Of a stretch of 64,000 bases of DNA, positions 9,860 through 19,700 are shown piece after piece (the stretch's first letter is position 1; each line of letters begins with the position of its first letter). Location of the stretch: contig NZ_JAQSDY010000029.1 in NCBI RefSeq assembly GCF_029946145.1, positions 1-64,000 of the forward strand. The letters run 5' to 3'. Below the pieces are notes generated by a model. It saw only the letters and a program-made list of their open reading frames with translations, was not told where the DNA came from and ran no database searches. A program made the translations under genes and the position numbers. This stretch comes from Brevundimonas sp. Its GTDB lineage: Bacteria; Pseudomonadota; Alphaproteobacteria; Caulobacterales; Caulobacteraceae.

Positions 9860-10225
9860 ATGCAAACCATGGTGTTCACCGGCCGATTGGCTGCCGACCC
9901 CCAGATCAGTGATGACTTCGCCAAGGCGGTGTTCCGGCTGCTCGAGAAGCGCGGCGTGGACAACGCCGGCAAGGACCGGCTCGTCGGCGTCAACTGCGTC
10001 AGCTGGTCCAAGGGCCTGAACGAGAAGGTCATCGCACGCGGGCTGGCGCAGGGCTGCGAGGCCGTCGTCATCGGCGCCTTCATCGACACGGCCTATGCAA
10101 CCCGAGACGGCCAGGAACGCACCGCCAAGGAGCTGGTGGTGAACCGCCTGACCATCCTCGACTGGGCTGAGGCTCGCGACGCCGCCTCCGGCGAGGCGGC
10201 AGGCGCCGCCCGCGCCGCAGCCTGA
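9860..10225 (+). CDS. Single-stranded-DNA-binding-like protein (first copy)
   Basis: This 121-residue protein opens with MVFTGRLAADPQ, a typical first OB-fold strand of SSB, and continues through VNCVSWSKG and a second half with LVVNRLTILDW. It is more divergent than the SSB that follows. Its alanine-rich tail lacks the acidic DDDIPF-type end used to recruit partner proteins, so it probably binds single-stranded element DNA without that contact. The ATG at 9860 has a CAGGAG site 6-7 bases upstream, the same leader as the next gene. The two genes are 35 bases apart and likely form one unit. Confidence 0.75.
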   Translation: MQTMVFTGRLAADPQISDDFAKAVFRLLEKRGVDNAGKDRLVGVNCVSWSKGLNEKVIARGLAQGCEAVVIGAFIDTAYATRDGQERTAKELVVNRLTILDWAEARDAASGEAAGAARAAA

Positions 10226-10260
10226 CCTTTCAACCTCACTCATTTCTCAGGAGACTGATC

Positions 10261-10677
10261 ATGCAATCCCTCGTCATCGAAGGCTATCTGGCCGCCGATC
10301 CTTCCATCCTCTCGGCTCAGGGGAGCGGCCGCAAGCGCGCGAGCTTCCGCGTCCTGGAGACCACCCGCTACCGCAAGGCAGACGGCACGCCGGGCGAACG
10401 CACCACCGGATTCAACTGTCTCTGCTTCGGCGAGGCGACGACCGAGAAATACATCGCGCCGTTCGCCCGAAAGGGGAGCCGGGTCGTGATTCAGGGCCAT
10501 GTCGAGAACGACACCTGGACCGGTAAGGACGGGGTGGAACACTACGACCTGCGCCTGATCGTCAGCGACCTCCGGCTGAAGAACCGACGTGATCCGGCCC
10601 GGGAGGCCGAGCCCGGCGACCGGCAGGTCCAGGAGCCGGCCGGCGGCTACGACCTCAACGACGACATCCCGTTCTGA
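10261..10677 (+). CDS. ssb: Single-stranded DNA-binding protein
   Basis: This 138-residue protein has the SSB OB-fold (residues 1-110: VIEGYLAADPSI, FRVLETTRYR, RVVIQGHVENDTWTG, DLRLIVSDLRL) and ends in the acidic-hydrophobic tail DLNDDIPF, the signature by which SSB recruits replication and repair proteins. It should coat single-stranded DNA formed during conjugation or replication. The CAGGAGACTGATC leader repeats that of the previous gene, suggesting the pair arose by duplication or shares translational control. A strong hairpin terminator follows. Confidence 0.92.
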   Translation: MQSLVIEGYLAADPSILSAQGSGRKRASFRVLETTRYRKADGTPGERTTGFNCLCFGEATTEKYIAPFARKGSRVVIQGHVENDTWTGKDGVEHYDLRLIVSDLRLKNRRDPAREAEPGDRQVQEPAGGYDLNDDIPF

Positions 10678-10694
10678 CGACATCCGAACAGGAC

Positions 10695-10730
10695 AACGGC
10701 CCGGGTCACTGTGACCCGGGCCGTTTGTCT
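10695..10730 (+). terminator. Intrinsic terminator after the ssb pair
   Basis: The arms AACGGCCCGGGTCAC (10695-10709) and its complement (10711-10725) form a near-perfect hairpin, ending in TTTGTCT. It lies 17 bases after the ssb stop codon. Confidence 0.85.
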
Positions 10731-10811
10731 GTGAGGCGGATGGCGCCGGGAGGCGGGAGGAAGGGCGGAGGCGGGCGGGCCGATCGGGCCTGCCGGCTTC
10801 GGAGTTCCGCC

Positions 10812-11297
10812 ATGACCAAATCCGCCTGGACCGACGACCGGGTTGGTCGCCTCAAGACGCTCTGGCTCGAGGGCCGGACCGCCGACCAGATCGCCCGCGA
10901 ATTGCAGAACGGGATCAGCCGCAGTGCGGTGCTGGGAAAGGTTCACCGTCTCGGCCTGTCGGCCGGAAGGCCGGGGAGACCGCCTGCGGCCTCCGGACCC
11001 GTGGCGCCCCGGGCGCGTGTCGAAAGGCCTGTGGCCAAGCCGGTCGAGCGGGCGACAGCCGGCGGCGCATCGGTCCCGGCCGAACGCGCGCCCGATCTGC
11101 TGACCGGTGGGCTGACGATCCTGACGGTGAGGCGCGGCCAGTGCCGGTGGCCCTACGGCGATCCCGCCGATGCAGGCTTCTCCCTCTGCGGTCGGCCGGT
11201 GGCCAGGGGCGCCTTTTGCGTCGCACATGCGGAGGTGGGCTATCGGACGCCGCCGGGCGGCGCTCTGTCGCTGCTCAGCCTCGCCGGTCTGGCGTGA
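10812..11297 (+). CDS. gcrA: GcrA-family cell-cycle regulator
   Basis: This 161-residue protein has both parts of GcrA. The N-terminal DNA-binding domain reads WTDDRVGRLKTLWLEG, then TADQIARELQNGISRSAVLG and KVHRLGLS. The C-terminal RNA-polymerase sigma-interacting domain reads GQCRWPYGDP, then SLCGRPV and FCVAHAEVGY. In Caulobacter, GcrA works with the DNA methyltransferase CcrM at GAnTC sites to control cell-cycle genes. A copy on a mobile element could tune element genes or interfere with the host programme. The linker (about residues 50-105) is longer and more proline- and alanine-rich than I expect for the chromosomal protein. The ATG at 10812 has a GGAG site 7 bases upstream. Confidence 0.85.
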   Translation: MTKSAWTDDRVGRLKTLWLEGRTADQIARELQNGISRSAVLGKVHRLGLSAGRPGRPPAASGPVAPRARVERPVAKPVERATAGGASVPAERAPDLLTGGLTILTVRRGQCRWPYGDPADAGFSLCGRPVARGAFCVAHAEVGYRTPPGGALSLLSLAGLA

Positions 11298-11673
11298 CGC
11301 CAGGTTTCGTTGGTTCGACGTGCGTGTGATGATCGACGGCGGTCTCCTGGAGGCCGCCGTCTTCTTTGTAGCTGGCGCAATCGACCGGACAGGACGGCGG
11401 CTCGCCGCCGTCGGGACACGCAGGCGCTGCGTCGTCGTCCGTATCGGCGCAAGCGATGCGCCGAGTTGTGTCGTCGTCGCGAAGGGCGACGACGACTTGC
11501 CCCCACACAACGCCCTCCGATCTTGTCATATCACCCCGGAAGTCAACGGCTGCGCCGTTCCCCTTCGCAGGCCGCAAGCGGCGGCCTCCTCCGGTGACTG
11601 CCGGGGACCCCGATATGGCCAAGACCGGGGTCGTTGCGCATGGGGCGCACGGCATTCTCAAAGGAATGTTCCA
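11298..11673. other. 376-base gap between gcrA and the DUF2493 gene
   Basis: Apart from the hairpin at 11335-11361 I see no gene. Open frames here are arginine-rich and look like GC shadows. The 3' half should hold the promoter of the next gene; I could not identify clear -35 and -10 elements. Confidence 0.5.
11335..11366 (+). terminator. Probable terminator after the gcrA homologue
   Basis: GACGGCGG (11335-11342) pairs with CCGCCGTC (11354-11361) across an 11-base loop and is followed by TTCTTTG. It sits 37 bases after the gcrA stop. Confidence 0.6.
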
Positions 11674-12618
11674 ATGACCTTTTACAGCCATCCCTTCATC
11701 GCCTCCGCTTTCCAGAAGTCCGACTCCGCCTTCGACGACCTGACCGCCGCCCTGAACGAGGCGCGCCCGCATCCGACGGAGGAGGCCCTGGTCCAGCTCG
11801 GGCGCGCGCTCATGACCGAGCTGGTGGATGTGATCTCCGACACCGCGCTCGAGGACTATCAGACGATCCTGGGAGAGGCCCTGATCGGCGCCTTCCACTC
11901 GGCGGCCGGCCGGATCGAGAGAGACGCGGACCGGGCGCGCGATACGATGCGATCGCTCGACCGCGACTTCGATGGATCGGAGGCGGCAGACACCGAGCTC
12001 CAGGAAGCCACAGCGAAGGCCCGGGCGGGCGATGCGGCGACCCAGGCCTGTGAACTGATCCGGGATGCGGCCTCCGGGACCTGGACGGTCGCGACCGGGG
12101 AGGTCTGGACAGCCTGGCGCGGCAGCCGCCGGGGCACGCATCTGACGGCGGCCCAACTGGAAGCGAAACAGGCGATCAGGGCGATCAGGCAACGGCGGTC
12201 CGGAGAGGCCAATCCGGGCGGACCGGTGATCGCCTTCCGGGGCGCGCCGGCGGCCGACAGCGCGGAAGACGCTGGCCGGATCTTCGACGCGCTCAACTGG
12301 GCGAAACAGGAGTGGCCGGACATGGCTCTGGCGACGACCGGAGCGAAGGGGTCCGAGAAGCTGGCGATCAAATGGGCCCAGCAGAAGGGGGTGACCCTGA
12401 TCCTCGCCCGAGCGGATTTCGACACGCACGGCAAGGCGGCTCCCTTCCGGGCGAACGACGAGCTGATCGCCCTCGAGCCGGAGGTCTGCCTGACCCTGGT
12501 CCATTCGGTGGATCGGGCGCGGGCGGATCAGCGGCCGTTCGGACCAGCGCTGAACTTCGGACAGAAGGCGACGGAGACCGGGCTGCGGCATGTATCGATC
12601 AAGGCGCGAGCCGCCTGA
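11674..12618 (+). CDS. DUF2493 (SLOG/YAcAr-like) domain protein
   Basis: This 314-residue protein has a helical N-terminal half (about residues 1-150, rich in acidic residues) and a Rossmann-like C-terminal DUF2493 domain (about 185-300), seen in VIAFRGAP, ALATTGAKGSEKLAIKWAQQ and VTLILARADFDTHGKAAPFR. DUF2493 belongs to the SLOG group of nucleotide or nucleotide-derivative binding domains. It is a common backbone gene on alphaproteobacterial conjugative elements, with unknown function. The ATG at 11674 has an AAGGA site 8 bases upstream; the longer open frame is not supported. A TTCG-loop terminator follows. Confidence 0.75.
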   Translation: MTFYSHPFIASAFQKSDSAFDDLTAALNEARPHPTEEALVQLGRALMTELVDVISDTALEDYQTILGEALIGAFHSAAGRIERDADRARDTMRSLDRDFDGSEAADTELQEATAKARAGDAATQACELIRDAASGTWTVATGEVWTAWRGSRRGTHLTAAQLEAKQAIRAIRQRRSGEANPGGPVIAFRGAPAADSAEDAGRIFDALNWAKQEWPDMALATTGAKGSEKLAIKWAQQKGVTLILARADFDTHGKAAPFRANDELIALEPEVCLTLVHSVDRARADQRPFGPALNFGQKATETGLRHVSIKARAA

Positions 12619-12640
12619 AAGATCGAGACTGACTTCAACG

Positions 12641-12674
12641 ACCCGTTCGGCTTCGGCCGGGCGGGTTTTTCTTT
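12641..12674 (+). terminator. TTCG-tetraloop intrinsic terminator
   Basis: An 11-bp stem (ACCCGTTCGGC with GCCGGGCGGGT, including two G-U pairs) closed by a TTCG tetraloop spans 12641-12666 and is followed by TTTTCTTT. This is a textbook terminator for the DUF2493 gene. Confidence 0.9.
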
Positions 12675-12947
12675 GTCATCCGGGCGCGGTCGGAAGGACG
12701 TTGCAGTCCCACCGGCAGAGCATTCCTTTCGGAGACGGCCTTCGTTTCTGTTTATTGGGCATGTCGGCTTGTGATTGCGATGTATGACAATCTGCGAAAA
12801 GGGGTGGAGGGCAAGATAAAAGGGAGTTTTTGACGCTTCGCGTTTCTTCTATTCTGTCCGTGACTTAGCTGGGACGAATCTGCTCATCGGCGACTTGCGT
12901 TGAGTTGTCTTGCGGCGGAGGCCTTTTCCGGTGCTGTGAGGTGTCGA
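12675..12947. promoter_or_regulatory. Relaxase leader region; promoter and possible oriT
   Basis: No gene is seen. Bases 12790-12870 are clearly richer in A and T than the surroundings and contain TTGACG (12830-12835) and TATTCT (12850-12855) with a short 14-base spacer, a weak promoter candidate for the relaxase. Relaxase genes often lie next to oriT, so this leader is the first place to look for it, but I see no definite nick-site motif. Confidence 0.4.
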
Positions 12948-14186
12948 ATGCTGATCCGCAACGCCATCGACGAGCGACTGTCTGCCGGATCTGGCCAGGA
13001 CGCCGGCGGGCTTCGGTTGACCCTGCCGCTCTCCTTGAAAAAGGACCGCGCCGGGGTCCGGAAGGGGATGCTCCAACGGCTTGCGAGTTCACGCGCCTTT
13101 GCGCTCGGCGATCGCTCCGGCGTACTGAGGGCGGCCCAGAACCGGTCGGGTCGGGCCTTCCGCCTGGACGTCCGCCAGAAGGTAATCGTCAAAGCGCTGG
13201 TCTCGCGTCATGCCGGACGCGGCGCCGACCGGGCGGCGGCCCTGGCCAAGCACGTCGCCTATCTTGGCCGGTCAGGCGCGGGCCTGGAGAGCGAGCGGCC
13301 GGACTTTTTCGACCGGGAAACCGATGGGGTTCTGGCGGCGGTCGAGACCGACGGCTGGAGCGAGGACCGGCATCATTTCCGGTTCATCATCTCCCCCGAG
13401 CATGGCGAGCGCCTCGACCTGAAATCCTACGTCCGGGAGGTCATGGGACGGGTCTCGGCGGACCTCGGCGAACCAAACCTGAAATGGGTGGCGACCTGCC
13501 ATTTCGACACCGACCAGCCCCACGCCCATGTGCTGGTTCGCGGGCGTCGCGAGGACGGCCGCGACCTGGTCATTCCCCGCGACTATATCGGCTACGGTTT
13601 CCGGGCGCGGGCGCAGGAGGTGGCACAGGAGCGGCTGGGGGATCTCTCCCGGGTCGAGGCCGAGCGACGTATCTGGAGGGAGACCGAGGCGGATCGCTTT
13701 ACCGGTTTCGACAGGCGACTGATCGCGGCGGCCGACGGGGGCGGGATGGTCGATGATGGCGTGGGGATTACGGACGCCTGGGCCGCCTTGACCCGAGGCC
13801 GGCTCCGTCATCTGGAAGGGCTCGGCTTGGCGACGCGGATCGGTCGCCGCTACCACTTGAAGGACGATCTGGAGATGACCCTGCGGACGCTCCAGGTACG
13901 ACGCGACATCATCCGCGCCCTGAATCAACGGCGCCTGGAAGGGGCTCGGGAGGTCAAGGCTCTCGGCCGAGACCCCGTGCGAGGCGTCGTCGTCAAGACA
14001 GGGTTCCACGACGAGGCCGGGGCCGCGCCTTTCGTCGTCGTTCGGGACGACACAGGCACAGAGCACTACGCCCGTCTGAGGACGGGCAGCGCGGCGCTGG
14101 AGGTCGGCAAACAGGCGACGGTGCAGCCGCTGTCCAACGGGCTGGCGCAGGTCATCCTGGGACGCGCCGCGGATCTGTCCCGATAG
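12948..14186 (+). CDS. VirD2-type relaxase (DUF3363-like)
   Basis: This 412-residue protein matches the relaxase/DUF3363 family of alphaproteobacterial elements. The metal-binding histidine motif is FDTDQPHAHVLVRG (about residues 185-198), the candidate catalytic tyrosine is in HVAYLGRSG (about 105), and HHFRFIISPEHG lies between. Relaxases nick oriT and pilot the strand to the coupling protein. The ATG at 12948 has a TGAGG site 7 bases upstream; the upstream TTG at 12900 is less likely. At 412 residues it is shorter than the relaxases of about 550-650 residues I associate with this family, so the C-terminal region may be trimmed. It is the last backbone gene before the dpd cargo. Confidence 0.8.
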   Translation: MLIRNAIDERLSAGSGQDAGGLRLTLPLSLKKDRAGVRKGMLQRLASSRAFALGDRSGVLRAAQNRSGRAFRLDVRQKVIVKALVSRHAGRGADRAAALAKHVAYLGRSGAGLESERPDFFDRETDGVLAAVETDGWSEDRHHFRFIISPEHGERLDLKSYVREVMGRVSADLGEPNLKWVATCHFDTDQPHAHVLVRGRREDGRDLVIPRDYIGYGFRARAQEVAQERLGDLSRVEAERRIWRETEADRFTGFDRRLIAAADGGGMVDDGVGITDAWAALTRGRLRHLEGLGLATRIGRRYHLKDDLEMTLRTLQVRRDIIRALNQRRLEGAREVKALGRDPVRGVVVKTGFHDEAGAAPFVVVRDDTGTEHYARLRTGSAALEVGKQATVQPLSNGLAQVILGRAADLSR

Positions 14187-14424
14187 TGTTGGCGGCGTCC
14201 CGGCCTGAGGCTAGGTTGACCGCGCCCAGGTGGCCGTTGCGCATGTCCAAGCCGAAAGGCCAAAGGCGGCGCGTGTTTTTCAAGCATGTTCTCAACGCCC
14301 GGCGCGCCTCGCGGTGTCACGGACGTGGCGCGTTGCCGGGACCTGGCGGGCGAGTCATACCACAGTGGCGTGATTGACCGAATCGGCGTGCGCTTACGCT
14401 GATCGCTCAGGGGGACGATGCCGA
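14187..14424. other. Junction between the relaxase and the dpd cargo
   Basis: These 238 bases hold no convincing gene. The boundary between conjugative backbone and defence cargo must lie here, together with a promoter for the nuclease-helicase pair. I see no insertion-sequence remnant or repeat marking how the cargo arrived. Confidence 0.4.
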
Positions 14425-16725
14425 ATGGCGAGCGGAATCAGCGGCTCCACTATCAAGTCCTGGTTCCAGTATCGTTGCGAACGCAAGACCCGATACGAGA
14501 TCATGGATCCCGAGGATCTCGCCGCGGTGCCCGTCGTGAAGGACGCGCGTGAAGAATCCTGGGCGATCCTGGGCATCGAGTTCGAGGACCGTGTTGTTTC
14601 GCGCCTCGCGAAAAAGACCGGAGTCCTTCAACCCAATGTTCCAAAAGAAGGTCTGCCGGAATGCATGGCCCTCGGCTTTCTCAAGGGGCTCGGGTCCGCG
14701 GAATACGCCGCCCAGGTCAACCTGCGGCCCCGTCAGACCGATCGGGTGCTCGGCCCTGGCAGCGACCTCCGGCTTCGGCACAGTTTCGCGGACCTGATCC
14801 GTAGGGACATGTCCGGCCCCCAACCGGTGTTCACGGTGATCGACATCAAGGCGACCCGGTCCGCCCGACCGTTCCACAAGACCCAGGTCGCCTACTACGT
14901 CCGGCTTCTGAGGGCCGTGCTCGACGAGATCGGGGCGGTGGGCAAGGTCGCCGACCATGGGGAGATCTGGCATATCGCCGAAGGAAGCGACGCCACGGGC
15001 AGCGACCATGATGTCGATCGGTTTCTTCTCGCCCCCTACCTCCGTCAGGTGGAGGACTTCTGCCTCAACACCCTGCCGGTCGTGGCGAGCAAGGTTGTCG
15101 CCGCCGGCAAGGACGAGACCTTCTTCCACGTCTATTTCAAGTGCGAGCAGTGCGCCTATCTTCCCCATTGTGAGCAATGGGTCTCTCCGGCCCGGCCGCC
15201 AGAGCGGAGGGATATATCCGCTGTCGCCGGCCTCTCCCACGAGGCGAAGCGCACCCTGACCGGCGTCGGCATACGGACGGTCGCAAGCCTCGCTGACGCC
15301 TCGCCGGGGATCGCCAAGATGGATGGAGCGGGCTGGTCGCTTTCGAGACGGGCCGAGACCCTCATCAACAGAGCCAAGGCCTTGCGGGAGGGCGCGATCG
15401 GCCGCGGCATCGATCCCCATAGTTTTCTGATGCCGCCAAGGGCCGATGTCGCCCTCTATCTGCTCGCCGACAATGACCCCGTGGACGATGGGCTGACCAC
15501 GCTGGGCTACGCCTATGTCGAAGGCGGCGAGGCGAGGGAGATCATCGAGGTTCTGCCGACTTCAGATCGTCAGGCTGAAGCCGACGCCCTGGTCCGGATT
15601 TTCGCCGCGGTGGTCAGTGATCTGCAGGCCGTCGACGCCAGAAACGAGGCGACGGAGGCCGCCGGAGGGCAAGGCCTTCACGCCCATATCTTCCTCTATG
15701 AACCAAGCGAGGCGATTTCCCTTCAGAACGCCGTCGCCCGTCACCTGAAGGATCCGCGCGTGAGGGGCGGGCTGCTGAACATGGTTCGGCTTTTCCCGCC
15801 CGAGGAGATTGTTCCGGAGCCGGAGTTCCGGGGCATGCAGCATCTGCCTGCGACCGCCGTGCGAAGCGTGATGGAGCAGTTGTTCGCGATGCCGGTCACG
15901 GTCTCCTACGATCTCCGCCAGGTCAGCCAGGCCATCGCCCAAGCCCATCCCGAAGTCTCCGCCTATCGGCCGGAGAGCGGCTTCGAGCGGCCGTTTTCGG
16001 CCCTCCTCTCGCTGGAAGTCAGTCGCGCCCTGAGAGAGAACCGTAAGGGCCATCCCGGCGCTGCGGAGATCCGCGCGGATGTGTCCACCCGTCTCGCGGC
16101 CTTGCGAGGCGTCACGGACTGGCTTCGCGGCCAGCACGAGGCGCGTCTCGCGGCTGGCGAAGGACCGATGCTGCGGCTGAACAAGAAGCCGTTTCGTCTC
16201 CAGGAGAGTTTCGATCCCCTCGACGCCGGAGACCTCGATCATCTTCGCGCCTTCGAACTCCTCGAAAATCGTGCGGGAATGCTCGATACGCTCATCCGAT
16301 TGGCGCAGCCCAAGGCGACCCGGCGGGATTCCGGCCGCGCCATGGGTCCCCTGACGCTCATCGATATTTCCAAACGGGCCCGGGTCGTGCAGATTCGGCT
16401 GGCGGTCCGCCGGGGCGAGGCGCAAGATGCGGACTTGGCGCCCGGAGGATATGGGATCGTCGCGAGCGACGGCGAACCGGACCTCATTCTCGATCCGCGT
16501 CTGTGGCGTGATCTGGCGTGCGATCTGTGCTCACCACGCCCCGGCGACAGCCCGGGCGAGATCAGGATCAACGTCTTCCGCCCCACGTTCGAGGCACCCC
16601 TCTTTCAGGAGGTTGTGCGACGGGCCGGACAGGATGGCTGGTGGCTGGACCAGACCTTCGTGGATCTGAATGCGGACAAGGCCGACGCCTTCCTCACCTT
16701 CCTGGGCGCGGGATTGGCCGCGTGA
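14425..16725 (+). CDS. Cas4/RecB-like Fe-S nuclease (TM0106-type) paired with a helicase
   Basis: This 766-residue protein has an N-terminal PD-(D/E)XK nuclease domain: FADLI, then VIDIKATRSARPFHKTQVAYYVRLL (about residues 125-165), which supplies the D, D-x-K and Q-x-x-x-Y elements. A cysteine in FQYRCERK near the start plus CEQCAYLPHC near residue 240 could form a 4Fe-4S cluster, as in Cas4, AddB and Dna2. Next come a helix-hairpin-helix-like stretch (LTGVGIRTVASLADA) and a middle domain that may be a degenerate RNase-H-like fold. Similar RecB-like proteins are usually fused or coupled to a Dna2-like helicase, and here the helicase gene follows with a GTGA overlap. I infer that it is the cutting component of the dpd restriction module. 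Start: ATG at 14425 after a GGGGG stretch. Confidence 0.65.
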   Translation: MASGISGSTIKSWFQYRCERKTRYEIMDPEDLAAVPVVKDAREESWAILGIEFEDRVVSRLAKKTGVLQPNVPKEGLPECMALGFLKGLGSAEYAAQVNLRPRQTDRVLGPGSDLRLRHSFADLIRRDMSGPQPVFTVIDIKATRSARPFHKTQVAYYVRLLRAVLDEIGAVGKVADHGEIWHIAEGSDATGSDHDVDRFLLAPYLRQVEDFCLNTLPVVASKVVAAGKDETFFHVYFKCEQCAYLPHCEQWVSPARPPERRDISAVAGLSHEAKRTLTGVGIRTVASLADASPGIAKMDGAGWSLSRRAETLINRAKALREGAIGRGIDPHSFLMPPRADVALYLLADNDPVDDGLTTLGYAYVEGGEAREIIEVLPTSDRQAEADALVRIFAAVVSDLQAVDARNEATEAAGGQGLHAHIFLYEPSEAISLQNAVARHLKDPRVRGGLLNMVRLFPPEEIVPEPEFRGMQHLPATAVRSVMEQLFAMPVTVSYDLRQVSQAIAQAHPEVSAYRPESGFERPFSALLSLEVSRALRENRKGHPGAAEIRADVSTRLAALRGVTDWLRGQHEARLAAGEGPMLRLNKKPFRLQESFDPLDAGDLDHLRAFELLENRAGMLDTLIRLAQPKATRRDSGRAMGPLTLIDISKRARVVQIRLAVRRGEAQDADLAPGGYGIVASDGEPDLILDPRLWRDLACDLCSPRPGDSPGEIRINVFRPTFEAPLFQEVVRRAGQDGWWLDQTFVDLNADKADAFLTFLGAGLAA

Positions 16726-19700
16726 CGGTCCGGGACGACATTCTGGAGTTCCTCAGGGCCCCGGCCGATTTTTCGGCGACGGTGCGCGACCCCGACGTCT
16801 GGGCGGCGGGACTGACCGACTTCGCCAAGCCGTCCATCCTGAAAAACGACGACCGACCGTTACGGGCGGCCCAGGAGGCGGCCTGGATGGGGCTGGCGCA
16901 CTCGAGAGCGGGACTGGTGCTGGGACCGCCCGGAACGGGCAAGACGCACCTGCTGTCGTGGCTCATCGCCGCCTATGCCCTGTCGCGCCAGGCCTCGGAT
17001 CTGACCGCTCGGACCTTCGTGAGCGCCTTCACCCGAAACGCCGCGGCCAATGTTCTCGAAGGCGTAGTCAAACGACAGGCAACCCACGATCCGGACGCGC
17101 CGCCGCCGCTGTATTTCGGCGCACCGCCGGCGGGAGGGATCGCGGACGGCATCACGGTCCTCGGGCGCGGCGACGAGGCCGAGGTTTTCCGACAGATCGC
17201 CACGGGCAGGGTGGTCGTGGGCGGCACCATCTGGTCGCTATACCGGCTTCTTTCCCATCCGGACGCGCCGGGGGGCGGGGGCCGAACCGCGCCGCTGTTC
17301 GACCTCGTCTGCATCGATGAGGCGTCGCAACTCGTCCTCGGCCAAGGCCTCATGGCGCTCGCGGGCATGGCTCCGGGCTGTCGTGTCGTGGTGGCCGGCG
17401 ACGACCGTCAGCTGCCGCCCATTCGAGCCGCGCGCGCAACGCCGCAGACGGGTCGGGATCTGGGCGGGTCCTTGTACGCCTTCCTCAAATCGGCGGGGGT
17501 CCGAGAGTTCAAGCTCGAGGAAACCTTCCGCCTGAACAGCCCTCTCACCGAGTTCGCCCGCGACCAGTTCTACGACAAGACCTATGTGTCCGCGGCCCCG
17601 GACCAGAGGCTCAGTCTCGCGGCGAACTGGTCAGACGGTCTGGACGCTATCGCGAGAGCCGCGCTCGACCCCGAGTTTCCGATCGTCGTCCTGCTGCACG
17701 ACGGTCCCTCCGCCTCGATCTCCAATCCGTTCGAAGCCGCCTTGGCCGCGCGTCTGGCGGAGGCGCTGTCGGAGCGTGTTGTGGACGCGGCGGGCGACGT
17801 GTTGACGCCTCAGACCTTCTGGACCGACAGCCTGGCGGTGGTCAGTCCCCACCGGGCCCAGAACGCCGCGATCCGGGCCGCCCTGCCGCCTCGTCTCAAG
17901 CCCGCGGCCTTCGTCGAAACCGTCGATCGCATCCAGGGCAAGGAGCGCGACGCCGTCATCCTGTCCTACTGCGTCGCCGACGCCGAGTTCGCCTTGGCCG
18001 AGGGCGAGTTCATCTTCTCCTCCGAGCGGCTGAATGTCGCCACGACCCGCGCCCGGTCCAAGCTGATTGTGCTGATCAGTCGCCGCCTGGTCGATGTCGC
18101 GCCGGCGGACCAGGAGATCGTCGACAAGGTCGAGATCCTGCGGCGCTTCGTCTTCGACTGCACCTCTCAAGGCAGGGTATCGGCGGACGGTCCCAACGGT
18201 CGCACCATCAATATCGAGATTCTCACCAAGGGCTTCGAAGGCGGTGAGGCGACGCTTGACGTCACGATCACGGAGACGCCCATCGAGAGCGGCCTGGCCT
18301 TCACTGACGATCTCGAGCGGGTGCTCGCCGGCATACGGGATGTCTCCACCCGAGGCGGCTTCGGAAGCGCCATGCTCAGCAAGGTTCGCAAGGCGCTGGC
18401 GCTGCCGCACGAGCCTTTCGACGAGGCCCGACGCCTCCATCTTCTGGGGTGGATTTCCCTGCAGCACCGCCCCGGGAAGTTCGGGCCATTCTGGACGGCG
18501 CGACCGTTCGAGGCGCCTCGGCGGGTCTATCCGGTCGATGAACCCGAGGTCAGAAATCGACTTCCCAATATCGTGCGAGACGCTCGAAGCGGGAAATACG
18601 CCTTCTACGATCAGGTTCGGGATCGCTTCGGTTGGATGTCTCCGGGCGGCCAGGACGAATTGTTGCCCCTCCTTCACCGCCTCGAGGCCGAAGGCGTCCT
18701 TCACCTGCGCCCCGTGAATGACAGCCTCACGGTGGAGATGGCGGGGGTCGCCGCCTCAGTGGAGATGGAAACGCCCGCTCCGGCGCCGGTGCTGCTCGAC
18801 GACGACTTTGTGCTCCTCAATGCGCTCGAGTCCTTCGAAGCCCACCGGATCAATTTCGGCGTCTTCGACGGCTGGACCTCCGTGGTCGAGTTGGCCGACC
18901 GGGCGAACCTGACTTTGGAAGGGGCGACGGAAGCCCTCTCTCGCCTCGAACAGAACGGTCATCTGATGTTGATCGAGGGCAACCGCATCCGGTCCCGCAT
19001 GGCCCAACTGGCTCGCGAGTTGCGTCATGTGAAGCAACGGTTCCGCTCGGATGATGCGGCCCGGCGGCCGTATCTGACCCGAAACGTCAAGGTCGAGTTG
19101 CGGAATCGCGACAAACCCACGCGCGACCTCCCGCTCGGCGACGTCTTCGAGGCGGCCTCCGCCGGCAGGGATCCTGCGTTGCAGCAGGCGCTCGTCGGTC
19201 TTCAACAGACCCTCGAACGCATGTGGGGCCCAACGGCGGCTCTGGCGGGATTTCAATCCCGAGGACTGTCGATGATCCTAGATGCGTGGCAGGCCAAGGG
19301 CCACACGAACCTGGCCATCGCCGCCGACACCGGGTCCGGCAAGACGGAGGCAGCGGTCCTGCCGATCATCGCGGCCGCCTTGGCGGATCACCTGACCGGC
19401 GTCAAAGGCGTCCGGGCCATCCTGGCCTATCCCCGGATAAGGCTGGCGGCCAACCAGGCGCAACGTCTCGCCGAGTATCTCGCGGCCTGTGCGGAAATGC
19501 CCGGACTGCCTCTTCTGACCCTGGGCCTTCAGGTCGGCGCGGTCCCTCAAAGTTTCGACAACCTGCACCCGGAGCGGAACTCGGACTGGAAGCCGGCCGG
19601 TCCGGACAGCTTCGTCTTCCCGTTCTTCAACTGCCCCCGATGCGGCGGGATCCTCACGCTCAGGGTGGCGCAAGGCGTGGAGGGCGCCGACGCCCTGGTC

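Noticed and set aside
14425..16725. Stand-alone Cas4 of a CRISPR system
   Set aside because: It is far longer than Cas4, overlaps a helicase gene and no CRISPR array or other cas gene is present.
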